From positions 310,001-374,000 of the forward strand of contig JABMLP010000010.1 in assembly GCA_013176395.1 (NCBI GenBank): DNA of 64,000 bases, read 5' to 3'. The translations under genes were made by a program, and so were the position numbers. The notes under the pieces are model-generated. The model did not search any database. It was given only the letters and a program-made list of their open reading frames with translations, and was not told the origin of the DNA. This document shows positions 12,088 to 24,546 of the stretch, one piece after another (position 1 is the stretch's first letter; every line of letters begins with the position of its first letter). Source of the DNA: Venturia oleaginea. Its lineage: Eukaryota > Ascomycota > Dothideomycetes > Venturiales > Venturiaceae.

Positions 12088-14042
12088 ATGGTTCTTTGCA
12101 GAGACTTTGCTCGAGGAGATTGCAAGAGAGGCAAGTCGTGCAATTACGATCATGACTTGAGGTTCAAGAATACGATGCCGAATGGTCACAACATTGGCAC
12201 AACGGTAAGCTGATGCTCACACAGCTTTCGCGACTAGTTTCCTGATAGCTTCCAGTCAAACCAAACAAGAAAAGAACCCGACCGGCGGCAGCTTAATCCC
12301 TGCATCTACCAAGTCCAAGTAACTGCAGGAACGGAGACTCGTGTCCGTATCTGCATGCGCCAACGACTAGGAAAGCCCAAGGAATCCCGCCCCAGAAACC
12401 CAACGACCCAGAGACCAGCGGAAACCTGGAACAGCAACCAGACGCCCAACACGAGATCAAGGAAATTGACGGTTTCTCGCGGGAGCTCGGTGGCGCTTTG
12501 GTGAATTTCAAAGACGGTGCTGAAGTATACAAGGTCATTCTTCCAGTCGACTTTCCTCCAGCTCCCGGAGACGGACCAGCCGATCAGTTGAAGTAAGTTA
12601 AAATGCCTTCGCTCTCACAATCTATGCTTGTTCAGAAGTATAGAGTACCCGATACCCTCCTGGCTTTGCAAAGATTCCGCCCGACAGTTGAATCTCGATG
12701 CTGGATTAGGCGTTCTTCTCTTCATACAGCGAGCTGATAAAGGAGTAGGAATGTAAGACCTTTGCGATTGCTTTTCAAGATTGCGAAAAACTTCTTCGAT
12801 CTTGTCTTTAAACAAATTGCGGCCGTCTGCTCTGGACAAAAGGAAACGAGCCGCCTGTTTAGTATCGTCGCTCGCCAGACGGTCCTTAGTCATACCATCC
12901 ATCGCAGCCCCACCCCAGAGTACGTAATCCTCATAGTCAAAGGTCAGCAAGCCAAAGATCTTGTCTCCGCAGAGATCGCCATCACCGAGATATTGAAAGG
13001 AACCACGATCAAGCACAACGGGGGAGCGATTTGGACATCTTCATTAAGCAGTGATGGAAATATGTCCCGAGAGCTGAAGAAGATTGAGAAAGAACATGGG
13101 GTCATCATTGTCTGCGATAGACAGCACTCCGAGCTCAGACTCTTGGGCGACCCAAAGAAGTTTGGAATTGCACAATGGGCAGTCTTCGCGATGGTATCAG
13201 CGAAAGCCCCTTGGACTAAAGTTTCACGTCTAAAGCCGATAGACTTGCAGGTGAAGCATGTACCGCAACGTCAGATTAAGCACATGGACAACAACGACTG
13301 TGCAATTGCTGGACAACGGCAGAAAACCCGGTCTTCACTAAATGTGGTCACCTCTACTGTAAGAAGTGTTTCCAAAACCTCTTTACTGCCGCCGGATCTT
13401 CAAGCAAAGCTTTCTCGCTCACCTGCCAAGGATGTCAAACTGCCTTCGGCCTAGAAGAATTATAAGACCTTCTCTACCCAAAAAACATTCGAAGAAGTAT
13501 TGGAGGCATCATTCGCTTCTCATCTACAGCAAAACCAAGGAACCTACAACTACTGTCCCAAGCCAGACTGTAGCGGCATCTACCGACTCACAGACAAGAT
13601 GGAAGTGACCTCCTGCCCGAAATGCTTCACCATCATTTGCATGGCCTGCCGAGCGTCACACGATGGAAAGACATGCACTGGATTCCAATACGAATGCTCG
13701 GACGAGTACAAGGCAACGCAGAGACTGAAACAAGAGCTTCATATCAAGGATTGTCCTAGTTGTGGTATCGGACTGGAGAAGATTGGCGGTTGCAATAATG
13801 TACATTGCGAGAGCTGTCATGTCGACATCTGCTGGCATTTTCTGGCGTATTTCAAATCGAGTGCTCATTGTTATGGACACTTGGACGAGAAACAAGGTGG
13901 GCCATATGACGGCGCTGAGAATGCTCCTCTCGGCTTATACGGCGCTGGTTTTGGTGTTGCTTTTGGGGCTCCTCCTCAATATCGAGATGTTGACGCTGGT
14001 GTTCAGGGCGCTCGCCACGACGCGGCTGCCTTCGAACGGTAA
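12088..14042 (+). pseudogene. CCCH zinc-finger / RING-between-RING ubiquitin ligase gene, frame broken
   Basis: E3 ubiquitin ligase of the RBR class, preceded by CCCH fingers. Exon 1 (12088-12204) encodes CRDFARGDCKRGKSCNYDHD. A second finger (CRNGDSCPYLHAP) starts near 12324 in another frame. A KH-like middle part (RELKKIEKEHGVIIVCDR) follows. RING1 reads C-A-I then CWTTAENPVFTKCGHLYCKKCF, the in-between-RING domain YCPKPDCSGIYRL...CPKCFTIICMACRASH, and Rcat CPSCGIGLEKIGGCNNVHC with the catalytic Cys in GGCNN. Lesions: frame change between 12301 and 12324; one base short at 13306-13307 inside RING1; TAA for an expected Gln codon at 13463-13465; one base extra in the A6 run 13480-13485. In Rcat the expected zinc ligand of CW-x-C is Phe (ICWHF). 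It lies next to the SET remnant on the same strand. Confidence 0.75.
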
Positions 14043-15366
14043 TCATTTAATCTCTGATTTAGGATGATTGTGGGCAGTACTGGTGTTGCATAGTGGTGCT
14101 GGATGGTCGTGCATCTTTTTTCTCAGTCAAGGGCTAGAATTATTCTCCATGAATCACCTCTCAAAATCTTGCCAGAAAGTTATCGCCTTGATTACCAGAT
14201 AGAGCATTGAAATTCGATTTAAGTTCTCTTGCTAAAGTGCACGTGCAAATTGTCATGCTTTCTAAAAATAGATCCGACAACAAATTTCGGGATCCTCTTA
14301 CCCATAGACAGTCCAGTAACAACAAAATCCTCATTAAAGTCAACAAGAATCAGATCTATGAATGCGGAAGACATCACCTGTACCGTCGACGATGAATGAC
14401 GCGTCTTTGAGGCCTAAAGTCGACGTGGACTTCTCAAGACTTTCAAACCTCACCTATCGCGAGATGCGCTGATGCAAGGAATCAAAGCAAGATCACAAGT
14501 ATTCCAGAAATACAGCTACATCAGCATGGTTACTCAAGAGCTTCTTCAAGCCGAGAAACCGTGATCGACTCCGCCTCGCGGTTGCTCTCCCTATTGACCT
14601 CGTGGAGGATTATGAAGCTACCCTTATAGCACCAAAGACAAGCATTTGCCCCGGAAAGCTTAGCATGGCCTTATGGCGCTTGGTTGGATCATTGATTCAT
14701 TCTGGTTAGCTTCGGTTGGCGTAGACATTTTACAGCTTCGAGTGCTGTGCTTACATGCTGTCAGCTCAGCCCCCAGGGAGCACGGGTGGTGGTTGGTTGG
14801 CTAAGGACCTTGAAACCACCACCGCAGTTATGTTTCTGCCGTGCGGCTGGGTTTTTAGAAAACTTTCTTTGTGGAAACAAAGCATTCTGGAAGGATTTGG
14901 TGAAGACGAAGGGGGTTGCGGGAAGAGAGAGATTTGGGAATGAATATGTGGACGGTAGTCATCAGATTCAACTTCTTTCGAGCGTCGACAACAACGTCTT
15001 ATTAAGTCCTCGCAGAGATTATCACTGAACAGGAACAATTTGGCGATAATTATCCCCAGCTCGGAAGATTACCTGTCCGGCAAAGCATGACCGCAGCAAG
15101 CCTTGGGCGTGTCACCGCTTTCAAACCTCCATTAGAATAGTCTCACCAAATCGAGACGAAATGTTAACAATGCTCACTTCAGCCCAGATTGTGATTTGGC
15201 TACATAAAGAATCACTCTCGCTTTTGTTGTAAGTCTTCATCTTACCACTAAAACGTCTTCCTTTACTAGCACTTTCCTACATCTTTTTCATATTTCCTTT
15301 TCATCTAGATTTACTTAGAGACCCGACACAATCACTATTTCATCGTTCTATCAGTTCCGGATCATA
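14043..15366. other. Intergenic region, nothing recognised
   Basis: About 1.3 kb. Short open frames (for example 14747-15028) lack coding features. The last 150 nt before 15367 are T/C-rich leader DNA of the ferritin-like gene. Confidence 0.55.
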
Positions 15367-16574
15367 ATGTACTCTCTAATCTCCTTCGTCATTGCTGGCG
15401 CATCCTTGCTCTCAACCGTTTCTGCTGCACCTGTCGCTCAAGCATTAGCAGCGCCATATACGAATGCAGTGCCATTCAGCAGCCCAGGATTTCCTGATCC
15501 CAATCCAGCACAGCTAGTCGCTATAGAAATTCAAGCCCATGGAACTCTTCCCAACGGATCGCCTCCTGCTATGATCTCTGCAGATGGCATTACCAACCTC
15601 CAACTTGTCGAATTCAACGAGAACTTTGAAGTGGCCTTCTTCGGATCCTTGCTCCATAACATTACTGCCAATGTCCCAGGCTTTCAAATCTACGATTCAA
15701 AGGGGCGTGGTATTGTCATTGATGCCTTGACCGCTATACTGGCTCAGGAGCAATTGCACGCACTCAATGCCGAGGGAGCACTTAAACACTTTGGTCAAGA
15801 AGCCATCTTGCCTTGCAAGTATGTATTCCCAACAGCAAACTTCCAAGACGCCATTACTCTCGCTGCGACCTTCACCGATCTGGTCCTCGGCACACTTCAG
15901 GATGTCATTGAGCTCTTTGCCAACGCCAACGACAACGCTTTAACTCGTGGTGTCGCATCCGTCATCGGCCAAGAAGGTGAACAAGAAGGTTTCTTCCGTC
16001 TCGTCCGCGACAAAAAGCTCATCCCATCCTCGCAACCTTTCCTCACAACCAGCACCCGCGACTTCGCCTTCTCCGCCCTCCAAGGTTTCGTCGTCCCAGG
16101 TTCATGCCCAAACTGTAAGTACCCCATCACCCCCATCCACTCATACAATCACCTCCTAACACCCCACCAGCCAACCTCATCAACCTCAAAATCTTCGGCC
16201 CCCTCAACCTCGCCACTAAATCCGTCCTCCCACAAGACCAAACCCTAACCTTCACCTTCGACGCCTCCAACCTCAAACAGGCCGGTCTCCCAACAAACTC
16301 CCCACTCGGTGCCGGAAGCCCCCTCGACGACTACAACTGGAACGCACTCAGCGTGCAATTCATAAACGGTCAAAACGTCCCCATCGCCGCGCCATTGCAG
16401 AATATCAAGGTCAGCGGGACTGTCGTTACATTTGATGTTTTTTTCCCGTTTACGACGAATTTTCTGCATGGGCTGACTGTTGCTGCTGTTACGGTTGGGA
16501 GTGGGCCGTTTGGGAGTGCGGGTGCTGTTGCGCTGCGGACTTTGTTTGGGCCGGGGTTGATTGAGGTTGATTGA
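15367..16574 (+). CDS. Secreted ferritin-like domain protein (late sexual development / Rds1 type)
   Basis: Two exons (15367-16114, 16171-16574) joined by a GTAAGT...CAG intron give about 383 aa. Residues 1-20 are a signal peptide ending near VSAAP. The middle is an all-helical ferritin-like domain with paired acidic/His helices (LVEFNENFEVAFF; AILAQEQLHALNAEGALKHF; IGQEGEQEGFFRLV), typical of secreted fungal proteins named for sexual development or stress. The C-terminal part is beta-rich (VSGTVVTFDVFFPF). A metal-dependent role is possible but not shown for the family in general. Codon choice shifts sharply: C-ending codons dominate from about 16010 to 16400, then G/T-ending codons to the stop. 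Confidence 0.75.
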
Positions 16575-17297
16575 TTTAGTTGATGAGGTGGCATGGATGG
16601 GATGGATGGATGGGATTACGATTTGACAGATCTTAGCGATGCATGGGATGGAGTTTGTTATCAGCGTGCGTGCGTGCTTTGTTGTTGTTTTCTTTGTATA
16701 CCTTGCTCCTATTTCTTGTGCGCACCTTATTATACACGACGCTCTTTTTACTACTAGTATATCAACAGCTTCGACCACGAGATTCTTGGTCACGGTTTTT
16801 TGTTCTTTTGCTGGTGCGCGAAGAACTTCGTGGACGATGCTCGAGCGTATGGCTGTCATGAATTCATTTCCCATCATTATGGCTATCACAGTAGCTTCAT
16901 CGATTCGTCGCTCTTCGAACTATATCTCATGAATTAGTATCATCACCTCCCAACTAATATCGATATCATGACACTCCTAGAGACTTCCAAGAAGCGATCT
17001 CGCCAGGAATTCATGGATAGTGGTCCCAAATTCGTGGCGTTGAATATTAGAGATCGAACAATGATTCCCAGAGGCCAGAGAAACACCAAATTAACGAAGC
17101 CACTATGCCGTCTCAACGAGATCCACTCGCTTCAACCATGGCCTCATTGTAGGTAATAGCAGTAATGCCAACACAGAGAAAAGGCGCAGAAAAATGCAAA
17201 GATAAAAAGGAAAAAGGGAGTACACATATCATCCCATCAACATCACGACGAAAGCTCATTAACCACATACATTTCATTTGTTTCACAAGCTCTACCA
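16575..17297. other. Convergent 3' intergenic region
   Basis: Lies between the ends of two convergent genes. It contains T-rich and GT-rich runs downstream of the ferritin-like gene, and no frame with coding features. Confidence 0.55.
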
Positions 17298-18815
17298 TCA
17301 CGATACGGCCGTAGACACCTCTCTACTAGATATACTCCCACTCCTATCAACCTTCCCATATCCCGTCCCAACACCACTGGCAAGTAACTCCAACCTACTA
17401 GCCTGAACACGATGTTTCTTCATGACCTCGATCCATTCTTTATTACTCTCTCCTTCGTCCCCGTCCTCATTTTCGTCTTCAGACTCGGAGTCGGAGTCGG
17501 AGTCATCAGAGTCGTCTTCTTCGAGCAAGGCAAGCATCATACTGAAATCCCCACCAAGTCTGCCCAAACTGCCTGCACAATAAAGAACCTGTGTCATAAG
17601 ACTATCCCTCGAACTCCTCTCTTTGACATTGGGGAGGTAGAGTTTAAGTGTATCGAAGAGCATATCGACGAGGTGGGTTGGGAATGTAGCCAATGGTGAG
17701 GGAAGAGGTAATAACGCATATCCCTGGCCCTTCTTCGTCGTTGAATCCGTGGAGCCAGGTACAGGTAATGCCGAGGGGAAGATACTCCTGTACATACTCA
17801 CAATAGCAAAGCTCTGTTCGCGGAAAATTTCAATGTAGCGTTTGAGGTATCGTTCTGTTTGTTGGCCGCCTGCCCACCCTTTTATCTTGCCTGCTTGTTG
17901 CTGGCGCCGTGCTTTTGATTCCTGGTCTGCGAGGTCGCGGAGGGGTTCTAGTGCTTCGAGCATTGTGATCAGATTTGATAGTCTGCAGACTAGGAATAGC
18001 GCTCCCAGTGCTCCATCTGTACTTCCGAAATTGCTGGTGCTGATGTTGAGTTTGCCTCCTGCAGTTGATCGCTGCATCTGCATACTCTCATCCAACTCGG
18101 GCGCAACCCTTCTCAACCACCCAATCGTCCTCATAGCCCCCGCCAATTTGATCCCTTGAACTTGCAGACTCGCAATCAGATTCGTTGTAAGGAGTTTCAT
18201 CTCCCGTTCCGATTGCTCGACTATACTCTTCACCAACGGACTCGATGGGTACAGAGTATTCAACCTCCGAATATGCGCATGCAAGTCCAGCGCCGACGCA
18301 TAATTGACACTAGAATTTGTACTCGAAGGCTGCGCCGCCGACGAAATAGCTGTACTCAACAGAGTAGGTAAATCGAGCACAGAAGATATCCTATCAGCAT
18401 TTTGACTCAACAACAATGCCTTGCGCCGTCTTGTCAGGACTTGATTCTCTGTATCTGCTGCTCGTCGATATTTGTCCGCGAATCTTGTAGCGCTTGTCTC
18501 AAGCTCGGGAAGCGCATCCTGCAGAGCGGTCGCGCTCTCGTGTAATTTGGGTAGAGTGGAAGAGAGATGCGATAATTGTGTTGCCGAGTATATTATCGCT
18601 TTATGAGAGCGTTTACTGAGCGATTGAAGGGAGCGGAGGAGGGAGTGGGAGGTTTGGGCGAGGGACGCGGGTTCGGAGGATTCGAGGTCATTTAGGGAGA
18701 GGGTCGTGAGGCGATTTAGATAGCTCGAGGTTGTCGGATCAGTTGGCGAAGGTCGAGAGGATGGATCAAGGGAGTCGAAGTAGGGAGTGAGGAGTTCGTA
18801 GAGAGGGTCGGCCAT
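17298..18815 (-). CDS. COG8: Conserved oligomeric Golgi complex subunit 8 (Dor1 family)
   Basis: Subunit of the COG tethering complex, which captures retrograde vesicles at the Golgi and keeps glycosylation enzymes in place. Single exon, 505 aa from the ATG of MADPLYELLTPYF (an upstream in-frame ATG at 18854 would add 13 residues). Dor1 landmarks: RRKALLLSQNADRISSVLDL, DLPTLLSTAI, ASALDLHAHIRRLNTLYP, and the motif around QGIKLAGAMRTIGWLRRVAP. The N-terminal half is helical, as expected for COG subunits. The C-terminus has an acidic run (DSDDSDSDSESEDENEDGDE) followed by EWIEVMKKHRVQASRLELLA. Neighbouring chitin synthases reach the tip through the same secretory route, but no direct link is implied. 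Confidence 0.85.
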   Translation of the reverse strand: MADPLYELLTPYFDSLDPSSRPSPTDPTTSSYLNRLTTLSLNDLESSEPASLAQTSHSLLRSLQSLSKRSHKAIIYSATQLSHLSSTLPKLHESATALQDALPELETSATRFADKYRRAADTENQVLTRRRKALLLSQNADRISSVLDLPTLLSTAISSAAQPSSTNSSVNYASALDLHAHIRRLNTLYPSSPLVKSIVEQSEREMKLLTTNLIASLQVQGIKLAGAMRTIGWLRRVAPELDESMQMQRSTAGGKLNISTSNFGSTDGALGALFLVCRLSNLITMLEALEPLRDLADQESKARRQQQAGKIKGWAGGQQTERYLKRYIEIFREQSFAIVSMYRSIFPSALPVPGSTDSTTKKGQGYALLPLPSPLATFPTHLVDMLFDTLKLYLPNVKERSSRDSLMTQVLYCAGSLGRLGGDFSMMLALLEEDDSDDSDSDSESEDENEDGDEGESNKEWIEVMKKHRVQASRLELLASGVGTGYGKVDRSGSISSREVSTAVS

Positions 18816-19220
18816 GTTTGGAGGCAAGCTTGAGGGCTTGGTGTTTGATTTCAAGGTTCACGATGTTGCCGAGATGGAGATGTATGACATAGCCGATTTG
18901 CAGTTAGTATGAGTAGATTCAAGCATGGTCGATTTTATATCTCAATACTTCGATCACGTTTGATACAAGGCGAGTTCCGAGTACTGACAGACAAATAGCC
19001 ATTATATTTCAACTACATCTTCCACAACAATGCAATATGCCCATGTTGATTTCGCACCATCCAAAAATGAGTGTGAACAATATCCCATCGATACATAATC
19101 CGTCGATGAAAGAACCCAGATCCGAACACCAATACCCCAGAAATATCCACTATATGCACACATTAAAATGACAAGTAGAAACAAATCCCACTTTCTCCAC
19201 TCTTAAATCGGGTTCGTCAA
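18816..19220. other. Spacer between Cog8 and class VII chitin synthase
   Basis: Promoter of the Cog8 gene on one side and 3' flank of the chitin synthase on the other, both minus-strand genes. Nothing else was seen. Confidence 0.5.
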
Positions 19221-22200
19221 TCAAGCAACCATACTCGCTAACTCAATATCAATCTGTTTATCCAAAAACGCCCTCTTCTCCCCAGTCAACTGCGTCTGCA
19301 GCCTCTGCTCCGTCAAACTCCTCAACTGCTTCTTAGTAATGCTATCCAAATCGACCTCCCTAAGACATTGCTGAATTGTCTCCGTAATATCAGCATGGCT
19401 GGGGCCTTGAGACGGTCCATCCATGAAATTAACTTGACTGACAGGTCGGCTCGCACCAGCAAGGAGAGGACTCCTCATACGGTTCGGTTGTGCGTTGACG
19501 CCCAGGAGGTTGGGTGTGGAGCCTTGATGGGAGTAAGGTTCTGGTGTTTGGTGGCGTTGACCATAGGGACTGTGGCCGCGTTCGCTGATACCACCCATGC
19601 TCATTAGATTTTCGTGGCTACCGCCACTATTCATAGCTGAGAGATTGGAGTAAGTGCTTTGTCGTGGAGGCATGTGACCTTGGTTGGGGAAGCCAGTCAG
19701 GATAGTTGATGCAGGTTTAACAGACGAGTACTGTGATTGCATTTCGTCTGCGTCATAGTCGTAGCCAGTAGCGGCTTTCTCGGTGTAGGCTAAGCCTCGG
19801 CGTCCAGGAAGGTTGTTCAATGAAGCATAGTCGTCCCATCGTTGGAGTGGAATACTTCGTGGATCGTATAGTTCTTCTTGGTCGACGGCGACCAATTGCT
19901 TATCACCCTTCTCGCCAATAACAACACGGGTATTACCCCATGAGAAGTCGTCTTGATGCCAGAAAGAGTACAATGGAAGGACGAAAGAATAGATCGGGAA
20001 GGCAAGGATATAGATGATCATCCACCCGATATGCTGCCATTGTCTCTTGATGATGAAGATAACTGCCTGTAAACCGTACACAGCGGCCAACATGACGATC
20101 GAAATGAGCGGGAATTGACCTTTGTGGCTTGCGACATTGTAGATGAGGTAGGCCAGGTATCCGCAGGTTGCTGGAAGGATCAAGGTACCAAATAGATCGA
20201 TGAATACCACGAAACGCATACTGAAGCAGCAGAAACCACACATGTCCTTGATGAAGATGAGTTCGAAAAGATTGTGAATGGTCGAGTTGATCCAACGACG
20301 TCTTTGAGAGAGCAGGACGCTCCATGTTTCAGGAGCAGCAGTGAGAGCCAACGCGGAAGGCACGAACTTCATGGACATGTGTGGGTAGTACTTGGTCATA
20401 AGGGTAGTCAAGTAACGATCTTCACCCAAAGAGTAAAGGTTCTTGAGATGGAGTGTGTCGATGTTGCCAACGCTGTAGTCCGAAATAATTTGGTCGGAAA
20501 TGATCAACGGTTTCCCTTTGTCGGCCGTTCGAAGTCGATACATGCAGAAACTATTCTGTGTTAGCAGTTACGTGGAAGGGGATGTGAAGAGTTGAACTTA
20601 CCATCCGGGCAAGCAAGTGACACTGCCAAACAAACTTTCGAAAGCCTTGGCCAAGTGATGAGAAATATAGTACTCGTAAACCTGAATCATAGTCCACCAA
20701 CTGCGTTCTTCATTCTCCAAGCTGGTTTCGCCACAAATTCCAGCAATCTTCTTATCATTGGCGCAGGCAGCAACGAGACGATTGAGTGAGTCTTCCTTGA
20801 CACTGGTATCAGCGTCGACCATAAAGATGTACTCGTAAAGTTCTGGGTCAACGCCGATGACATTGTTGATCTGATGAAACATCTCGAGCTCGAGAGGGGA
20901 CATGGGAGTGCGGTGGTGAACTCGGTTGAGGAAGCTCATGAGCAGGATCTGAGAATCACGTTTACCACGGTTGCCTGGTTTCGATTTCGTTTGCTCAGAT
21001 TCACGGCCAACCTTGACAACGACAAGATAGGGAACCACGTTGCCCTCGTACTCGTATAGACCTGAATAAACCTTGCCATAGTTGAGTTGTTCGGCTCCGG
21101 CACCGACAGACTTGAACGGAAGCGCAGGAGGGTCGATCTTGGGGTCGACACCGAGAACATCGAGAACAATCTTTGGGGTCGGGCGGTCGTTACCACCTCC
21201 AACAATCATACCGTCGCAAATAACGCAAATAAGCTTGCGCTTATTGTCATACTGGAGGGCAGTCAACGAGTCCAAACCTTTCCTCAATTGGTCCTCGCCT
21301 TCTGTGTAGGCTGGTACCTGGCAGATAACGAACTTGTCTTGGGGAGCTGGTCGACGCTTGGAACCAAGCTGCAAGGCAGCTAAGAACTTGACCAATATCA
21401 CAGCGCAGAGGATGATGGTGAACGCCAGGAGCAAGTAGTTGGTGACTTGGCATTTGACGGACTGTCTGAAGTCAACCTTTCCAGCGTAGAAATAATTGTC
21501 GAGGCACTGCTGGGATGATGCAACCAGCGTGGAATTGGCATCAGCAAGCTTTTTGAAAGCAGATGTCATATCTCCTCCGGGGTCTGTCTTGATAGCGTTC
21601 GTCACTTCTGATGGGAAGAAATCGTATTCAGCATTGCCATCGAACAAAGTAACATCGTAGAAATAGTCGGTCATGTCATATAGCTTGTCTCCTAGAGTGA
21701 ACCACATCCGGCTGTCGTCTGTGCCTTGGGATTTGATTGTGTTGCTTGTATAAACGAGATCACCTTTGTAAAATGTCTTCATCTTTGGCAGGAATTTACT
21801 GGTATACCAATCAATCTTGTACAATGCGCTGTTTTGCGTTGTCTGTTGGGCAGGGCCAGAGACGTGGACAGCGAATTGGTTGCTGACCGTGTTATTTGGC
21901 GTGAGAGAAAGTGTGGCACTGCTGACGAGATGAGGGCAGGCAAGGGTGAGAGGAGGGCGAATGAGCTCGTCAACGTTTGTGCCCGAGAGAGGTAACATCA
22001 TGTCTGATGTCGTTTTGATGTTTGTATCGCTGTGCTGTAATTTCCAGAACTTGCTCAGATCGTATACTTTGCCCATATGGCTGACATAGTAGTCGGTTTC
22101 GCCTTGATGCGTTGATACTTCCTTCGCGCTCCAAGCTTTGTCGAAGTTTGGACATAGAAGCCTGCCGAACGCGATGATGAAGAACACAATGAAGGCATTG

Positions 22201-24546
22201 AGGAGCAAGATTCCGGACACAAGGACCAGCTTCTCTCTCCACGCAAAACGTACGTCGGGTCGCTTCATTTGACCAATCCATCGAAGAAGTGGAGATGGGA
22301 TCCAGAAGGTGACTGCCCAGATGAATGCCACCCAGGTCTTACGCACTTTGGAGACCTTCTCCTCGACTACAACCTTGCCATCGGCAAGCTCGGCGTCGAT
22401 CTCACCATCGTAAGTGACCTCGCCTTTGTAAGTGTCTCCTTTGCGACCCAGTCCGTAGTCGCCGCTTGAAAGATTACGAGCAGTACCCACAACGGATGGA
22501 GCGAGTGTCCTTTGGCTCTTTTGACCAAGCGTGTATGTGCTTTGGTGGTGCTGCAAAAGATTGTCGCGACTCCCATCGCCGGGACCGAAGAAGCCACTGC
22601 CTATTCCTGGGCTTTGGACAGAATAGCCTGTTTCCAAGGGTGTCATGCCGCCTCCTAGCATCCCCTCGGCTGGTGGGAGAGCCTCGGTCAAAGTCTCCGC
22701 TTCCCACCAAGCAGCCTCTCTCATCCACACTCGCTGTTCACCAGCGAATACTTCCCCGTTCGTCCATCCACGCTCAGCGAGCCAAAATTGAATACCGTCT
22801 TTGCCTTCCTGACAACCCAAGCGACAGTATCGAGCAAAGAATTCATGCAGATCAAAATCTACTGTGTAGTCGAGGGCTCGATTACGTCGGTTAGACCATT
22901 CAGGGAGTCTCCAAGCGCGAAGTTGACGGGAGATCGCTGCGGCGGACCAGGGAAGCGGACTGCCGTACAGGATCGAAGGATCATCGTCGGTTGGATGGAG
23001 GTTTAGGTGGAACCATACACGGCTACTGTCAACGGTGTCAGGGAGGTTGAATCGACCGGCCTTGCCTAACATGATTCCATGACCCTCCTCCGCTTGGAGC
23101 ACTCCTCGAATAAAGCTGTCCCCATCACACTCCTGTAGTAATTGATGAAGAACACCTTCTCGTTGATCGTGCTCATCGCTCCGTCTGTTTCCTGCGGCAC
23201 CGGTCATGATGTTAAGATCCGGTTCACAAGCTGCGATTGCGTTTTGCATCTCTCTCAGTACCGATGATCCAGCAGCTGCGACAGGAACGCCGTCTTCTTT
23301 CATTTCGAGGTTGATACCAATTGTATCATCAAAGACTGTTCTCAACGCAATGGCTTTGCCCAATTCTTGTCCAGGGATGCTGATAACTATAATGTTGACG
23401 CTCTCATCCTCGTCTTCGATATGAGCTCCATCCATAGCCCTTGCCTGGGAAAGTTCTGTGCGCATCGTGTCATTTGCGCGTTGAATCACATAGTCCACAA
23501 TGGCCTCGTAGAGACCAGCGATGATTACTGACCGATCGGTAATGTTGCTAAAGTTTTTCTTAATGGCTCCTTCCTGCAAGTTCAGCAGATCCTCGACCTC
23601 GTCGTAAACCGCATCGACATCAAGATCGGACGGGCCGAGCAGTCCGTCCAAAGAATCTCCGAGTTTTAGCAAGCTTATAAGTGCCATCATTAGCGAAGTT
23701 TGTGCTTTGCCCTTGATTCCTATAGCCCTCAGGTTCTCCTTAAGAGCCTCTCCAGCGGCAGCATCATCTGCGGTTGGGACGTAAGATGGTGGCGAAAAGG
23801 TGCCAGATCTTCGAAGGAGTCTGTACGATGAGGCTGTTCCAGCATTGACTGCCTCTCTCTGTTGGGGGGTCATGGAGCTCAGGACATAGTAGAACACATC
23901 GAAGGCACGGTAGCCTTCCCTGTCCCCTGGCACGTTCAGAAGACCAAACTCAGTATCTATGCCGGATGAAGACAAGGCTAGAGATGCGTTGATAATTTGG
24001 CCAACACCAATGCTGACCTCGAATTTTGCAGCCAGGGACGAGTATCGTGGAAAGGAGGGATTGGCAGGCGTGGAGCAATGCGTGAAAGCCCGGATAACTT
24101 CGAGTGCAGTATAGAGAGCATTTGGCGCCTGGATAGGAAGGCACGAGATGAAGGGAGCGATTACGGAGGGTGTCGAGTCGTGTAGAGATCTGAATGTTAC
24201 CATCAGTAAAATGTCCCATGTTCAAACTCTCCAAATGCAATTACCCAAGAACAACGCATCCATCTTCCGCACGTCTTCTGGCATGCTCCCACACTTTCCG
24301 AGCCAGTTCGAGATCTGTGGTCCCTCCGAATCGTCCATCAGGTCCCGTTGTGTTAGAGGTCGCCCATGTGTTGACGACGAGACTCGTGCTTGTTTCCAAG
24401 GGATTCGGCATGGCCGAGGAATAACTCGTATGGAGAGCATTCAAAAGCGTCTGCAATGACACTTGGGCAGACTGGTTGTTGCCAGGACGAGGACCAAGAT
24501 TCGAGAAGCTGGACATGGTCGACGTCCGATTCTGATTGTAGGCCAT
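19221..24546 (-). CDS. Class VII chitin synthase with motor-like domain lacking the P-loop
   Basis: Membrane enzyme polymerising UDP-GlcNAc into chitin (CsmB/ChsVb type). Three exons (24546-24245, 24189-20602, 20550-19221) join in frame to about 1739 aa, the usual size. The N-terminal 600-700 residues resemble the shortened myosin-motor-like region of this class; GESGAGKT is absent, as expected. Next come hydrophobic segments and a cytochrome-b5-like region ([27 protein letters not shown]). The chitin synthase core has [15 protein letters not shown], the catalytic Asp in [30 protein letters not shown] (across intron 2), EDRYLTTL and [12 protein letters not shown], then transmembrane helices. 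The C-terminus is a DEK_C-like bundle ([20 protein letters not shown]). An upstream open stretch to 24579 has no ATG. Confidence 0.93.

Noticed and set aside
10423..13465. Repeat-induced point mutation as the cause of the broken SET and RBR genes
   Set aside because: Only one or two stops fit CpA to TpA, while most lesions are indels; the dense C-to-T pattern expected of RIP is absent.
14747..15028. 93-codon plus-strand frame before the ferritin-like gene
   Set aside because: Overlapping frames on both strands are equally open and none shows a family feature.
17412..17699. Open frames antisense to Cog8 and the chitin synthases
   Set aside because: These are shadows of long conserved genes on the opposite strand.
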